NCBI GenBank assembly: GCA_020431745.1 | Contig: JAGQHR010000194.1 | Location: forward strand, 1-6,426 | DNA length: 6,426 nt | From: Candidatus Eiseniibacteriota bacterium | GTDB lineage: Bacteria > Eisenbacteria > RBG-16-71-46 > CAIMUX01 | Direction: 5' to 3' | Shown: in pieces, positions 6,159 through 6,426 of the stretch | Position numbering within the stretch: the first letter of the stretch is position 1 | Layout of the letters: every line of letters begins with the position of its first letter | Made by a program: the position numbers and the translations under genes | The notes under the pieces: generated by a model | Database searches by the model: none | The model's input: the letters and a program-made list of their open reading frames with translations, nothing else | Told to the model about the DNA's origin: nothing

Positions 6159-6159
6159 C

Positions 6160-6426
6160 TCAGACCAATCGGGTACGGACCTTCTTCTCTCCGAACAACG
6201 TCTTGTGGACGGGACAGCGGTCGGCGATCTCGAGCATCCGTTCACGCTGCTCGGGCGTGAGGTCGCCCGTCAGACGCAGCTCGCGTTCGATCTCGTCGAT
6301 CTTGCCGCTCTCGCTTTGACAATCCTCGCAGTCCTTCGCGTGGATCTTCTGATGCCGGAGCGTGACCTGCACCGACTCCAGCGGCAGGCCTTTGTGCTTC
6401 GCATAGATCCGCAGCGTCATCGAGGT
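6160..6426 (-). CDS. OsmC-like protein, C-terminal part (partial, runs off the right edge)
   Basis: The minus-strand frame is open from the window edge to TGA at 6162-6160. It reads Thr-Ser before MTLRIYAKHKG, so the Met at 6420 is internal: the family motif is C-T-S/A-M-T-L/V-R, and the cysteine would fall in the very next codon outside the window. RCPVHKTL, 68 residues after that Met (6196-6219), holds the second conserved cysteine of the OsmC/Ohr fold. Between them is HAKDCEDCQSESGKIDEIER, then a helical segment (LTPEQRERMLEIAD). OsmC-like proteins reduce organic or fatty-acid hydroperoxides with this Cys pair in the cytosol. The CEDC insert is one I associate with OsmC domains fused behind an alpha/beta hydrolase domain, so the complete gene may be that two-domain protein; the fused half lies outside. 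It is convergent with the exporter operon and has no evident functional tie to it. Confidence 0.9.
   Translation of the reverse strand, partial: TSMTLRIYAKHKGLPLESVQVTLRHQKIHAKDCEDCQSESGKIDEIERELRLTGDLTPEQRERMLEIADRCPVHKTLFGEKKVRTRLV

Noticed and set aside
6111..6260. A 49-codon plus-strand frame starting ATG 6111, preceded by TACGGT
   Set aside because: It lies mostly antisense to the OsmC gene, ends in Arg/Ser-rich sequence, lacks a ribosome binding site, and the putative -10 matches only three of six consensus bases with no -35.

Overview
This is a GC-rich, gene-dense bacterial window with third-codon-position GC bias. That bias also creates long spurious reading frames on the opposite strand. 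The gene content (a YigZ/IMPACT protein, a linked pair of ABC-2 type exporters, an OsmC-like protein with a CEDC motif, an orphan peptide-transporter-type binding lipoprotein) would fit a high-GC environmental lineage such as Planctomycetota, Myxococcota or the Eisenbacteria/Krumholzibacteria group. The sequence alone does not settle the phylum. No RNA genes, CRISPR arrays, insertion sequences or integrase genes were seen.

Layout. (1) Left, minus strand, 1-1623: a lipoprotein of the SBP_bac_5 (oligopeptide/dipeptide binding) superfamily. Its stop codon overlaps by four bases (GTGA) the start of a second minus-strand gene that leaves the window at base 1. Only 41 residues of that second gene are visible: a membrane anchor resembling the N-terminus of sensor histidine kinases. 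(2) Divergent intergenic region, 1624-1828: it holds a near-consensus sigma-70-type promoter placed so that transcription should begin at or within a base of the ATG of the plus-strand gene, i.e. a leaderless mRNA. A short perfect dyad sits in the promoter spacer. (3) 1829-2467, plus: a YigZ/IMPACT family protein. (4) 2542-6045, plus: four genes in the order permease, ATPase, permease, ATPase with 1-, 4- and 4-base overlaps. They encode two ABC-2 type export modules, probably made as one translationally coupled operon. (5) 6046-6159: a convergent spacer with a strong GC-rich hairpin and a second, weaker structured element. (6) Right edge, minus strand: the C-terminal part of an OsmC-like protein, cut by the window end just after its first expected catalytic cysteine.

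How the genes may work together. The four ABC genes almost certainly form one membrane export machine, or two closely cooperating ones; the substrate cannot be read from the sequence. The lipoprotein has no importer permease or ATPase beside it. Its tight coupling to a membrane-anchored, probably signalling protein suggests a ligand-sensing role rather than import. No link between that pair and the divergent plus-strand genes can be shown beyond proximity. Most of the window is ordinary in kind; the best leads are the lipoprotein/sensor pair, the leaderless promoter and the altered Q-loop in the second ATPase.
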